From contig JANQMT010000006.1 in NCBI GenBank assembly GCA_028279945.1, positions 33,266 to 97,265 of the forward strand: DNA of 64,000 bases, given 5' to 3'. The notes below the pieces were generated by a model. The model made no database searches and was not told the DNA's origin. It was given only the letters and a program-made list of their open reading frames with translations. A program made the translations under genes and the position numbers. This document shows, piece by piece, positions 43,633 to 52,612 of this stretch; position 1 is the stretch's first letter; each line of letters begins with the position of its first letter. The DNA comes from JAKSCF01 sp028279945 (GTDB taxonomy: Bacteria > Bacillota > Clostridia > Peptostreptococcales > JAAYPU01).

Positions 43633-44514
43633 ATGAATAAAGGAAAAGTCGTAATAGGTATGACTCAGCACGCGTGCGGTGTTGATCGAGAAGCAAATGT
43701 AGATAAAGTAGAAAAATTAATCAGAGAAGCAGCAGAAAAAGGTGCTAAAGTCATATGTACGCAAGAGCTTTTTAAAGGACAATACTTTTGCCAAATCATT
43801 GATGTTACGAAGTATGATTGGGCAGAGCCTCTTGATGGACCTACCAACAAGAGAATGTCGGCATTAGCAAAAGAGTTAGACGTAGTCATTGTAAGCTGTT
43901 ACTACGAATATGCCATGGATGGCGTATACTATAACAGTGCGGCAGTATTTGATGCCGATGGTTCTTTGCTTGGAAACTATAGAAAACATCACATTCCTGA
44001 AGGACCACAGTATATTGAAAAATACTACTTTACACCTGGAGATTCTCCATATATTGTTTTCAAATCAAAGTACGGTACATTCGGTGTATTGATATGCTGG
44101 GATGAGTGGTTCCCAGAGCCGTCAAGAATTTTAGCCCTTAAGGGAGCAGATTTTGTATTCTATCCATCTGCTATCGGTTCAGAGCCGGATAATCCAGACC
44201 TAGATACTTCTCAATCTTGGGTAGATGGTGTTAAGGCACATGGTATCCATAACAACATGTATATCTGCGCGGTTAACAGAGTGGGTAGAGAAGATGCAGT
44301 GGATGGCAGTGGATTTATGTCATTCTACGGCAGAAGTTTTGTAAGTGATCCTTGGGGAAATGTCATAACAGAAGGCAGCAGAGATAAAGAAGAAGTGATC
44401 ATTGCAGAATTAGATTTAGATGAGATCAAAAAAGCAAGAGATATTTTACAATTCCATAGAGATAGACGTGTTGACACTTATGAAGAGATCTTAAAGCTTT
44501 CTATTACTGAATAA
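43633..44514 (+). CDS. Carbon-nitrogen hydrolase, N-carbamoylputrescine amidase-like (293 aa)
   Basis: ATG 43633 follows GGAGG (43622-43626). The nitrilase triad is visible: Glu in ICTQELFKGQYF, Lys in NYRKHHIPEGPQYIEKYYF and Cys in GVLICWDEWFPEPSRILA. The family end QFHRDRRVDTYEE is present. Relatives hydrolyse N-carbamoylputrescine or N-carbamoyl-amino acids to amine, CO2 and ammonia. Given the neighbours (amidohydrolases, aminotransferase), a carbamoyl-amino-acid or carbamoyl-amine role is likely; the exact substrate is not fixed by sequence. Confidence 0.85.
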   Translation: MNKGKVVIGMTQHACGVDREANVDKVEKLIREAAEKGAKVICTQELFKGQYFCQIIDVTKYDWAEPLDGPTNKRMSALAKELDVVIVSCYYEYAMDGVYYNSAAVFDADGSLLGNYRKHHIPEGPQYIEKYYFTPGDSPYIVFKSKYGTFGVLICWDEWFPEPSRILALKGADFVFYPSAIGSEPDNPDLDTSQSWVDGVKAHGIHNNMYICAVNRVGREDAVDGSGFMSFYGRSFVSDPWGNVITEGSRDKEEVIIAELDLDEIKKARDILQFHRDRRVDTYEEILKLSITE

Positions 44515-44525
44515 TGTATGGATGA

Positions 44526-44557
44526 CTGGCAGGGTTGAATCAACACTGCCAGTTTTA
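44526..44557 (+). terminator. Terminator after the carbamoyl-amide hydrolase gene
   Basis: CTGGCAG (44526-44532) and CTGCCAG (44546-44552) enclose a further GTTG/CAAC pairing; TTTTA follows. The presence of this stem in front of the next gene shows that an ATG at 44522 is not the real start. Confidence 0.75.
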
Positions 44558-44578
44558 CTAGAGGGAGGCAAAACGTTG

Positions 44579-45994
44579 ATGACTGAATTTAAAATTCAAG
44601 ATCGACTTAAAATGGAATACGATTATGTGATTGAAAATGGGACGGTGATTGATCCCAAGACTGAAAAACGTACCATTGCAAGCGTTGGTATTAACGAGGA
44701 TAAAATAGGTATTATTACCAGAATGCCTTTAAACACTAAAAATAGAATAGATGCATCGGGCTGTATTGTGTGCCCGGGCTTTATTGACCCACACTGTCAT
44801 GTAGATGGATATCTATACAATGGACAATGTTATGCCAAAATGGGTGTCACCACAGCTATTACAGGAAATTGTGGGTTTGGGCCTTATCCAATAAAAGATT
44901 TTGTTGATAGAATTGGGCAAGAAGGATTTCCTATCAATCATGGTACTCTGATAGGACATTCTTTTGACATGCGAAAGATGGTGGGGCTTGAAGACCCATT
45001 TAAAAAAGCCAATCCAAAAGAAATCAATGAGATGGTAGCCATTGCAGAAGAAGCTATGAGCCAAGGGGCATTGGGTATTTCATTAGGATTGGAATATGCG
45101 CCTGCTACTACTAGGGAAGAGATATATGCCCTGGCAAAAGCAGCTGCCAAATATGATAAAGTGATGCCGGTACATTCCAGAAGCGACAGCTGGGGATCTG
45201 TAAAGGCTTTACGGGAAATCGTTAAGATACAAGAAGATACGGGTGTTCGGGTATTGGTATCTCACTTGACGTATCAGAATGGTATGGGAATGATGAGAGA
45301 ATCCCTTCCTATTATAGAAAAAGCTTATGAACAAGGCTATGAAATTGCAGTAGACAGCGGCGCTTATGATGCCTTTGCAACTTATATCGGTTCTGAAGTG
45401 TTCTGTGAGGGCTGGTTAGAAAAGTACGACTGCATTTATGAAGATGTGCTGGTTTCCAGCGGTCCCTATATTGGCAAAAGGTTAAATGAAGCGTTGTATA
45501 AAGAGCTTCTTAAAACAGATCCTAAAACATTATGTACAGCCTTTGTAGGAAAAGAATACGAGGTCATTGAAGCCATGCGGCAGCCTTATACCATGGTATC
45601 TACAGATGGCGCAGTAGGCTCTCATCAGCCGGGGACAGGTCACCCACAAGATGCAGGCACTTATCCTAAAGTGTTTGGAAGATTTGTCAGAGAAATGAAT
45701 GAATTTTCTATGATGGATGCTGTAAAAAAGTGTACTTGGATGCCGGCGAAATTCTTTGGATTAGAAAATAAAGGCTGGATGGGTTCCGGTGCCGATGCAG
45801 ACATCGTTGTTTTTAATCCTAAGACCATAATAGACCGTGCTGAGTATTCTGGGATAGGGATTCCCGACGCTGAGCCTGAAGGCATCAATTGGGTATTTGT
45901 AAATGGCAAACCTGTTATTAAAGACGGAAAATTAGATGAGCAAGCTATGTCCGGTAAAATCATTGCTCAAGAAAACAAAGCTTGGTGGATGTAA
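44579..45994 (+). CDS. Amidohydrolase, N-acyl-D-amino-acid deacylase/dihydropyrimidinase-like (471 aa)
   Basis: ATG 44579 is used because GGGAGGC (44563-44569) precedes it. The composite-domain start YDYVIENGTVIDPKTEKRTI is followed by the metal motif GFIDPHCHVDGYLYN. TTAITGNCGFGPYPIKDF is typical of D-aminoacylases. Further motifs: VHSRSDSWGS, LVSHLTYQNGMG and STDGAVGSHQPGTGHPQ. Members are Zn-dependent hydrolases of N-acyl amino acids or cyclic ureides. It follows the carbamoyl-amide hydrolase gene, suggesting successive hydrolysis of related substrates. Confidence 0.85.
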   Translation: MTEFKIQDRLKMEYDYVIENGTVIDPKTEKRTIASVGINEDKIGIITRMPLNTKNRIDASGCIVCPGFIDPHCHVDGYLYNGQCYAKMGVTTAITGNCGFGPYPIKDFVDRIGQEGFPINHGTLIGHSFDMRKMVGLEDPFKKANPKEINEMVAIAEEAMSQGALGISLGLEYAPATTREEIYALAKAAAKYDKVMPVHSRSDSWGSVKALREIVKIQEDTGVRVLVSHLTYQNGMGMMRESLPIIEKAYEQGYEIAVDSGAYDAFATYIGSEVFCEGWLEKYDCIYEDVLVSSGPYIGKRLNEALYKELLKTDPKTLCTAFVGKEYEVIEAMRQPYTMVSTDGAVGSHQPGTGHPQDAGTYPKVFGRFVREMNEFSMMDAVKKCTWMPAKFFGLENKGWMGSGADADIVVFNPKTIIDRAEYSGIGIPDAEPEGINWVFVNGKPVIKDGKLDEQAMSGKIIAQENKAWWM

Positions 45995-46047
45995 ATCATA
46001 GAATAATATTGGATGTTTACCACCAAAAATAGCATCAATTTTATATT

Positions 46048-46085
46048 AAAAGGCTGTCTTGAAAAAATGCTGAGACAGCTTTTTA
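46048..46085. terminator. Convergent terminator
   Basis: AAGGCTGTCT and AGACAGCTTTTT (46073-46084) pair with one bulge. It lies between two convergent genes and can serve both strands. Confidence 0.65.
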
Positions 46086-46105
46086 TGTATGCGTTTCCAA
46101 AATGC

Positions 46106-46810
46106 TTATGTCTCCTCTAAGATAAGTTTATAACCCATACCTTTAATCGTAATGATTTGGGGGAAATCATGATTAGGGGTTTTAATCTTTTTCCTTAAAT
46201 TGCTAATATGCACCATTATAGTATTGATATCGGTTTCTAAAATTTGATCTTTCCATATCAATTCAAATATTTCTTCTTTTGAAAAAATTCTCTCAGGGTT
46301 TTTTACAAATAGGATAAGGATGCTAAATTCTTTAGGCAAGAGATTAACCAATTGGCCGTTAATAGATACTTTTTTTGTTAGTAAGTTAATGGTTATATTT
46401 TGCAATGAGATCATATAATGTGCTTCATTTTTAATGGAGTAATCTCGTGAACGACGAATATTTGATTTGATACGCGCCATTAGTTCTCCGGGTAAAAATG
46501 GCTTTGTAATATAATCATCTCCACCAACTGAAAGTCCCACGACTTTATCCAGTTCTTCATTCTTACAGCTTAAAAAAATAATAGGAGAAGTAGTAATTTT
46601 TCTTAAATTTAAACAAATTTCAAATCCGTCAATATTGGGTAATAGAACATCTAATAATATTAAATCAATGTGATGATTATTTACAATACTTAATGCATCT
46701 TGATTATTTGATGCTGTAAAAATGTTGAATTGCTCATTTTCAAGATAAATCTTTAGAAAAGTAATAATGTCTTCATCATCATCTATTATAAGTATATTTT
46801 CGCCTGCCAT
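46106..46810 (-). CDS. OmpR-family response regulator (234 aa)
   Basis: The ATG at 46810 is used because AGGAAGAAG precedes it and because the product then starts MAGENILIIDDDEDIITFLK, parallel to the MAGEHILIVDDEPEI of the regulator at 38041. The receiver Asp is in LILLDVLLPNIDG and the Lys in DYITKPFLPGE. The winged helix has LLPKEFSILILFVKNPERIF. It ends with GMGYKLI. It is 42 nt after its kinase gene. Confidence 0.92.
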   Translation of the reverse strand: MAGENILIIDDDEDIITFLKIYLENEQFNIFTASNNQDALSIVNNHHIDLILLDVLLPNIDGFEICLNLRKITTSPIIFLSCKNEELDKVVGLSVGGDDYITKPFLPGELMARIKSNIRRSRDYSIKNEAHYMISLQNITINLLTKKVSINGQLVNLLPKEFSILILFVKNPERIFSKEEIFELIWKDQILETDINTIMVHISNLRKKIKTPNHDFPQIITIKGMGYKLILEET

Positions 46811-46852
46811 TATCTTCTTCCTTTCATAATCCATGTATTTGAATATAGCAAA

Positions 46853-48631
46853 CTATTTTTCAATAGGCAAAATAATATATATTTTTGTCCCAACATTTTC
46901 TTTGCTAAATGCCCATATTTCACCATTATGTTTTTTTACTATTTCTTTTGAGATACTTAAACCTAAGCCGGTTCCTTCCTTTATTCCAGCTGTTTTTTTT
47001 CTATAAAACCTTTCAAATATATTGGGTAAATCGTTTTTAGAGATGCCTATTCCGTTGTCTTTGATAGTAAAAAGTATATAGTCGTTAATAGGGTTGGTGC
47101 TGATAGGTTTAGGCAAAATGGTAGGGTTAAAATCTTTGCAGCTAATGGTTATTTTACCGTCATTCGTAATGTTATTGATGGAATTATGGATTAGGTTTCT
47201 AAATACTTGTATGATTCTTGTTTTATCAATCCATATATTAGGGCACAAACCATCAGGCGTATTGTATGGTATTAATGTGAATTTAATATTTATATTTTCA
47301 ACATCAAATTTGAATTCATTATATATTTCAGTCATTAAATCATTAACGTCTATCTTTTTAAAATCAAAAAGTAATTGATCTGCCTCAAGCTTAGACAGTT
47401 CAAATAAATCTTCAATGAGAACGTTTAATGTCATTGATTTATCTAAGCAGATTTTAATATAGTCTAGTTGTTCTTTAGGATGGGTTATGATGTTATCCAC
47501 TATTAAAGATAAATAACCAATTATGGAGGTAATAGGGGTTCTGAGTTCATGAGAAATGTTGGCTAATAGTTGTCTTCTCGAAGTTTCAGATTTAAATACT
47601 TTTTCTTCATTTTCTTTTACTTGGGTAATATCACGCAAAATTGCTTCAAAAGAAATCGGCTTATTTTCTTCATCACATATAATGGTTGTATGCTGCTCAA
47701 TCCATATGATTTTAGAATCTTTCTTAACCATGCGGAATACCAATGATAGATTTGATTCATCTAGATTTTTGATAAAGTTTAAATAAAGATATTTATCATC
47801 ATCATAAATTATATCATAAAAATGATGATAATCCTTATAGAAAAAATCCTTTGAATAGCCAGTTATTGGGAGCACGGATGGACTTATATATGAAAATGTT
47901 TTTTGGGGATAAACATTAAATTTAATGATTAAATCCTGAGAGTGTTCTGCTAATAACCGATAAAGCTGCTCTCGCTTTGCTAACTCAATGTTATTTTGCT
48001 GTGTTGAGGTTAAAATGATAGAAATATTCAATATATTGGTTAAAATGATTGAACTGATATAATTCCAAGAAGAAAAAAAGAAATCTGGATTGACAAAAGA
48101 ATAGTAGCCCTTATGCATGCCCCATATTATAAACATCCAACCTGTAAAATCTTTTATAATGCCCACAATAAATAAGTTGTTTTCAATTTGGTGATTAGGC
48201 GCATCATGAACTAGAAAAACGATTCCGGTGAAAATTGAAATGATAGAAACCATGAGGGATACAGGTAAAGATAATAAGTGATGAATGGTGGTTATATCAT
48301 GTACTCTAAATATAATTAAGATGCTGACGGCTATCAAAATACTGGTCATAACTAATGCTCTGCGCAAAACAGGATAAAAGGAATAATTAAGCAATTGTAA
48401 TGTCCCCAACAGTAAGAAGGCGCTGCTCATAATGGAACAGGAATACTTGAAAAGCATTGCTTCAAATCCAAAATTATAGGAGAACAAATATCCAAGAGAG
48501 TAGATAATCCAGCCAAATCCCCATATGGCAAGGTATCTATGCTTATTTTGAATGTAAATGTAAAAATAGAAAAAAGAATATATTAATGAGATGGATACTA
48601 AGGTAATGATGGATTGAGTAAGTGAATTCAT
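46853..48631 (-). CDS. Membrane sensor histidine kinase with PAS domain (592 aa)
   Basis: Seven hydrophobic segments span residues 1-215, then a PAS domain (LAEHSQDLIIKFNVYPQ to MVKKDSKIIWIEQHT), a PAC (AILRDITQVKENE), HisKA (NISHELRTPITSIIGYLSLI), N-box NLIHNSINNITNDG, FTIKDNGIGI and EGTGLGLSI. Architecture and sequence order match the kinase at 38770, so this is a second copy of the same signalling module. It is divergent from the amidohydrolase gene at 48824, a possible target. Confidence 0.92.
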   Translation of the reverse strand: MNSLTQSIITLVSISLIYSFFYFYIYIQNKHRYLAIWGFGWIIYSLGYLFSYNFGFEAMLFKYSCSIMSSAFLLLGTLQLLNYSFYPVLRRALVMTSILIAVSILIIFRVHDITTIHHLLSLPVSLMVSIISIFTGIVFLVHDAPNHQIENNLFIVGIIKDFTGWMFIIWGMHKGYYSFVNPDFFFSSWNYISSIILTNILNISIILTSTQQNNIELAKREQLYRLLAEHSQDLIIKFNVYPQKTFSYISPSVLPITGYSKDFFYKDYHHFYDIIYDDDKYLYLNFIKNLDESNLSLVFRMVKKDSKIIWIEQHTTIICDEENKPISFEAILRDITQVKENEEKVFKSETSRRQLLANISHELRTPITSIIGYLSLIVDNIITHPKEQLDYIKICLDKSMTLNVLIEDLFELSKLEADQLLFDFKKIDVNDLMTEIYNEFKFDVENINIKFTLIPYNTPDGLCPNIWIDKTRIIQVFRNLIHNSINNITNDGKITISCKDFNPTILPKPISTNPINDYILFTIKDNGIGISKNDLPNIFERFYRKKTAGIKEGTGLGLSISKEIVKKHNGEIWAFSKENVGTKIYIILPIEK

Positions 48632-48823
48632 TCGTAAAAACCTCCAAAGCTAGTGGCAAAGTGTAATGAATTTAAAACCATTATATATGATTTCTTAAAT
48701 TATTTAAATTTTTTGAACCATTAAAAAAATTTAAGGTTGCTTAAACTAGATTAAGGTTTACTTTATAGTAGCTTTAATTTTACAGTCTATAATGTAAGAA
48801 AATATAAAGAAAGGAGTGAGGCA

Positions 48824-50353
48824 ATGGGTTATGATTTATTACTAAAGAATGGGAATATTATCACAATGGATACGACTTTACCACGGACGGAATGGGTTGG
48901 CGTAAAAGATGGCATAATTGCAGCAACCGGAAATTCGGAGCATGTACCGGAAAGCGCTAAAAAAATAATTGACTTAAAAGGAAAAACAGTGCTCCCAGGA
49001 CTTATTGACAGCCATGTACACGTGATGTTATCCGGATTGTATTTGAATGCAGTCAATTTAGAAAATGCCAAAAGTATTGATGAAATACTCAGGATGATGG
49101 AAGAAGCTTGTAAAGGCCAAGAGAATGATACATGGGTTTTCGGTGTGGGACTGCTTGTGCCCAATATTAAAGAAGGCAGGTTTCCTACTAAATGGGAGTT
49201 GGACAGGGTTTCCGGTAAACATCCTGTCGCTATTTTTGCGGCTACGCTGCACGGGTGCGGCGTGAACAGCAAAGGATTAGAGTACGCAGATGTCCCATTG
49301 GATACGCCGGGTGTAGAGATTGAAAATGGGGAAGTAATAGGGACGTTTTTATCCGATGAGTCTTCTTTTTTAGCAACCGCCAATATTATGGGAAAATTAT
49401 CGGATGAAGCATTACTGGGGTTTATTCAAGATTGTACAAAACACGCTAGTAGTAAAGGCGTAACGACGATACATGGTTTATATGGACAATTTGTTAAAGG
49501 TGATAAGGATTTACACTTATCTTTAACTAATGAAAAATCATTTCCTGTTGATATAGTCACTTTTTATCAAACTTGGAATATTGAAGACGTAAAAAAATTA
49601 AACTTACCCAGAATTGGAGGGTGTTTAACTTTGGACGGAGCACTTTTTGAAAATACAATGGCAATGTTTGAGCCATATCTTGATCGACCTGAACTAAGAG
49701 GGATACTGTATCATACGGATGAAGAGGTATACCAATTAGCATCTCAGGCTAATTCTGAAGGGATACAATGCGCAATGCATGCTGTTGGAGAACGTGCAAT
49801 CGATCAGTTGATTTATGCATATGACAGGGTGATAAAAGAACAAGGGGATAAAGGATTGCGGCATAGGATTGAACATTTCTGTCAGCCAACCCCTAGGCAT
49901 ATTGAGATGGCAGCTGAGCTTGGAATTATTTTATCTATGCAGCCGGGATTTACATATTTATGGGATCGATCAGAAGGTGGACCTTTTGAAATGGCAATAG
50001 GCAGAGAAAGAGCAGATCAAATGGATCCTTTTAACAAAATAATTGAAAAAGGTTGTATGGTGTGTGGTGGATCAGATTCACCTGTTACGAAAATTGAACC
50101 TTTGGTTGACATTGCTGCTTGTGTAAACAATCCTAACCCGGTAAGAAATATTTCATTAACGGATGCAATTAAAATGTTTACTATAAATGGTGCTTATGCA
50201 GGACATTTAGAAGAAACAAAAGGAAGTATTGAAGTGAAGAAAGATGCGGATATGGTGGTCATTGATTGTGATCCGTATAATCTTGAGAATAATATTTACG
50301 ACATGAATGTAGAAATGACAATTAAAGGCGGATCTGTAGTTTATGAAAAGTAG
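48824..50353 (+). CDS. Amidohydrolase, YtcJ-like metal-dependent (509 aa)
   Basis: It opens with YDLLLKNGNIITMDTTLPRT and the metal motif PGLIDSHVHVMLSGLYLN. Later motifs are MHAVGERAIDQLIYAYD, RHRIEHFCQPTPRHI and GGSDSPVTKIEPLVDI, the features of the YtcJ group of amidohydrolase family 3. It hydrolyses an unknown amide or ester. AAAGGAGTGAGG lies before the ATG. It is followed by transporter genes on the same strand, so substrate import and hydrolysis are probably co-expressed. Confidence 0.88.
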   Translation: MGYDLLLKNGNIITMDTTLPRTEWVGVKDGIIAATGNSEHVPESAKKIIDLKGKTVLPGLIDSHVHVMLSGLYLNAVNLENAKSIDEILRMMEEACKGQENDTWVFGVGLLVPNIKEGRFPTKWELDRVSGKHPVAIFAATLHGCGVNSKGLEYADVPLDTPGVEIENGEVIGTFLSDESSFLATANIMGKLSDEALLGFIQDCTKHASSKGVTTIHGLYGQFVKGDKDLHLSLTNEKSFPVDIVTFYQTWNIEDVKKLNLPRIGGCLTLDGALFENTMAMFEPYLDRPELRGILYHTDEEVYQLASQANSEGIQCAMHAVGERAIDQLIYAYDRVIKEQGDKGLRHRIEHFCQPTPRHIEMAAELGIILSMQPGFTYLWDRSEGGPFEMAIGRERADQMDPFNKIIEKGCMVCGGSDSPVTKIEPLVDIAACVNNPNPVRNISLTDAIKMFTINGAYAGHLEETKGSIEVKKDADMVVIDCDPYNLENNIYDMNVEMTIKGGSVVYEK

Positions 50354-50394
50354 TAGATTTTTTAAAAAAATAAAACACTGAGAGGTGAAATTTT

Positions 50395-50631
50395 ATGAGT
50401 AGAAAAAAGCTGTACACGACAGCAGTCATCTATTTTCTGATTGTAATAGGGTTTATTACAATGCCTCCAACGGTCAACCTGATAAATAGAATTGAGCCGT
50501 ATATTTTAGGTTTTCCTTGTTTTCAATTCTTCATTCTTTTAACGGCAGTTCTCATTGGCGTTGGACTAATGGCATGGTTTAAGCTGGAAGAAAAAATCGA
50601 CAATAAAGAAAACATGGGAGGTGAACAATAA
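50395..50631 (+). CDS. Small membrane partner of a symporter, DUF3311-like (78 aa)
   Basis: The protein has two hydrophobic segments: LYTTAVIYFLIVIGFITMPP and FQFFILLTAVLIGVGLMAWF, with NRIEPYILGFPCFQ between, a pattern of small proteins encoded next to SSS permeases. The stop TAA shares an A with the next ATG, so translation is coupled. It is a different type from the 44-48 aa accessory proteins found elsewhere in this window. Confidence 0.78.
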   Translation: MSRKKLYTTAVIYFLIVIGFITMPPTVNLINRIEPYILGFPCFQFFILLTAVLIGVGLMAWFKLEEKIDNKENMGGEQ

Positions 50632-52112
50632 TGAATAAGGCCGTCATTGTAATCGGTATAATAGCGATATATTTCATAATTAATGCATTAATAATAAGAA
50701 AATGCCATACTAAACAAGATTCGTTAGAAGAATTTAGTGTAGGCAGTCGGAATTTTGGATGGTTATTATCATGTTTTTCTTATCTTGGAGGTTGGTATGT
50801 AGGCTCCATTTATACGGGTTGGTTTGCTGCATCAGCAGGATTAGGGATCTTTGCTCAATATTTGGTCATTTACTCTGTAGCAAGTCTAGTCATTATGTAT
50901 TTAATGGCACGTCCTGTTTGGATATGGGGAAAAGTATTTGATTTAGAAACACAAGCAGACATGATCGGCCTGAGATATGGGAATAAAAAGTTTAAAGTTT
51001 TATTTTCTTTAGCTACGTTTTTATTCTGGTTTCCTTGGCTTATTTTAGAGATGAAAACAATAGGTTATATTGTTGCAGCAGCAACATATCATTCGATCAA
51101 TTTTAATATTGGCATGATCATTGTCAGTTTATTTGTAGTGATATATAGCTTCTATGGAGGCGCAAGGGCAACTGCAATCGGCAACTTAGTTCAGGGAATC
51201 ACATTTACAGTTATAGGAACGATTACGGTATATTATTTGATACGAAAAATTTATGGAGGCGTTTTTGCTATCTATCCGGTGCTTCAAGAGCTTAAGCCGG
51301 AGCTGTTGACTTTACAAGGCGGATTTGGTGGAAATTATTGGGCTTCGGTTATTATTACCTGCACATTAGGGGCGTTTACTCTGCCGGGTATTTTCAATAG
51401 AATTTACATGGCAGATAGTCCAAAAGCAGTAAAAAAATCAGTTTTTATTGCGCCGCTGGCAGGCGTTTTTATTGGATTTTTGACACTGGCATTGGGGTTA
51501 GGAGCAGGACTTTTAGAAGGATTTCCTGCTGATGCACAATCAGCGATATTTTGGATGGCTGATCATTACGGGGGACCATTTGTTCTGGCTCTGATTGGAA
51601 TATTTGCTTTATCGGCTTGCATGTCAACGATTTCTGCTGTTATTAACACGGCATCGGTTTTAATCGCTAAGGATTTGGCATCATCCGTTGTTAAAAATCT
51701 TTCTAGAGAAACCATGTTGAAATACGCAAAAGGTTTAACGATTGGAGTAGGTTTGATTTCCCTTTATATTGCCACAATAGACCTTCCTAACCTTATGATG
51801 ATTGCACTTGTCATGTACGATTGTATTGTTCAAGCATTTATACCTTTATTTGTTGGTTTGTTTTGGAGGAAGAGTAACTTGCCCGGCGCATTTGCAGGCA
51901 TGTTGATAGGCGTTGTTATTGCACTTTATGGAAACCTGAATCCTCAATCAATTGCATGGACAGGAGGATGGTCTGCAGGAATGGTAGGAATGGGTGTGAA
52001 TTTCATCGTTCATATTATTTGTGGATTTGCCTTTGGTAAACAAAAACATGTAGATGAAATTTTTAAGGTTGTGAACAATTATAAACAAACTGAGGGATCA
52101 AAACTTATTTAG
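50631..52112 (+). CDS. Sodium:solute symporter family permease (493 aa)
   Basis: About 13 membrane helices are present. The N-terminus has the family segment DSLEEFSVGSRNFGWLLSCF and FSYLGGWYVGSIYTGW. IYSFYGGARATAIGNLVQG is the typical helix 5 motif. GIFALSACMSTISAVINTAS is the family Na+-site helix. It probably imports the substrate of the amidohydrolase encoded just upstream. It overlaps the DUF3311-like gene by one base and is followed by a terminator. Confidence 0.9.
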   Translation: MNKAVIVIGIIAIYFIINALIIRKCHTKQDSLEEFSVGSRNFGWLLSCFSYLGGWYVGSIYTGWFAASAGLGIFAQYLVIYSVASLVIMYLMARPVWIWGKVFDLETQADMIGLRYGNKKFKVLFSLATFLFWFPWLILEMKTIGYIVAAATYHSINFNIGMIIVSLFVVIYSFYGGARATAIGNLVQGITFTVIGTITVYYLIRKIYGGVFAIYPVLQELKPELLTLQGGFGGNYWASVIITCTLGAFTLPGIFNRIYMADSPKAVKKSVFIAPLAGVFIGFLTLALGLGAGLLEGFPADAQSAIFWMADHYGGPFVLALIGIFALSACMSTISAVINTASVLIAKDLASSVVKNLSRETMLKYAKGLTIGVGLISLYIATIDLPNLMMIALVMYDCIVQAFIPLFVGLFWRKSNLPGAFAGMLIGVVIALYGNLNPQSIAWTGGWSAGMVGMGVNFIVHIICGFAFGKQKHVDEIFKVVNNYKQTEGSKLI

Positions 52113-52137
52113 ATGACCAAGCATCAATTATATATAA

Positions 52138-52174
52138 AACTCCATGATAAATATACATGTCATGGAGTTTTTAA
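52138..52174 (+). terminator. Terminator after the symporter operon
   Basis: AACTCCATGA (52138-52147) and TCATGGAGTT (52160-52169) are perfectly paired, followed by TTTTAAG. Confidence 0.85.
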
Positions 52175-52188
52175 GCTCAAAGTTATAG

Positions 52189-52335
52189 TTATTTTCTTTC
52201 TAAATTTAAATCATAAGTCTCTTCTTGTTTGTCCTCTTTTTTGGTTCTGGTATGAATAATAATAGAGGATACGATCCATATAATAGGCCAAATAGCAAGT
52301 ATGCAAAAGTCAGCAGATGGCATGCCGAATATCAT
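52189..52335 (-). CDS. Orphan symporter small accessory-like protein (48 aa)
   Basis: Read on the minus strand from ATG 52335 with AAAGGAG upstream; the peptide begins MIFGMPSADFCILAIWPIIW, one span, then charged tail TKKEDKQEETYDLNLERK. It resembles the small protein at 530-664 in having a G-M/L-P motif, single helix and charged tail. On its own strand no symporter follows, because the downstream sequence is the opposite strand of the SSS gene. Its upstream side has a terminator of the aminotransferase operon, so it needs its own promoter. A plus-strand frame at 52225-52416 lacks a ribosome binding site and is probably accidental. Confidence 0.45.
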   Translation of the reverse strand: MIFGMPSADFCILAIWPIIWIVSSIIIHTRTKKEDKQEETYDLNLERK

Positions 52336-52562
52336 TTCCAATTCTCCTTTTTTAACCTAATCCGAACAATTTTATTATATCTATTATTTTATTATAATAT
52401 AAAATGGTTGTATTAACTTAGACAATCGTACAACATTAAAGTACATAAATAGACAATAAATCCCTTTTGAATGGTTTCGAATTGAATAAGAAAAGAGCAG
52501 GATATTTGCTGGATTTAAATAAGGAGTTGAGAAAATTCGTTGCTGTTGAAATAATTTGAAAA

Positions 52563-52596
52563 AAAGAAAAGCTCCAAATAGGAGCTTTATTTTGGG
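52563..52596 (-). terminator. Terminator of the aminotransferase operon
   Basis: AAAGCTCC (52568-52575) and GGAGCTTT (52581-52588) pair, and on the minus strand TTTTCTTTTTTTC follows. Confidence 0.8.
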
Positions 52597-52612
52597 TTGC
52601 ATAGAATTTTTT

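Noticed and set aside
44522..44578. Upstream ATG for the amidohydrolase
   Set aside because: It lies in a terminator hairpin; the downstream ATG has a proper GGGAGG site.
48829..49383. Minus-strand frame of 184 codons opposite the amidohydrolase
   Set aside because: The plus-strand protein has full family motifs; the antisense frame has no recognised motif or start signal.
52225..52416. Plus-strand frame of 63 codons
   Set aside because: No ribosome binding site, and the opposite strand has a better small gene with one.
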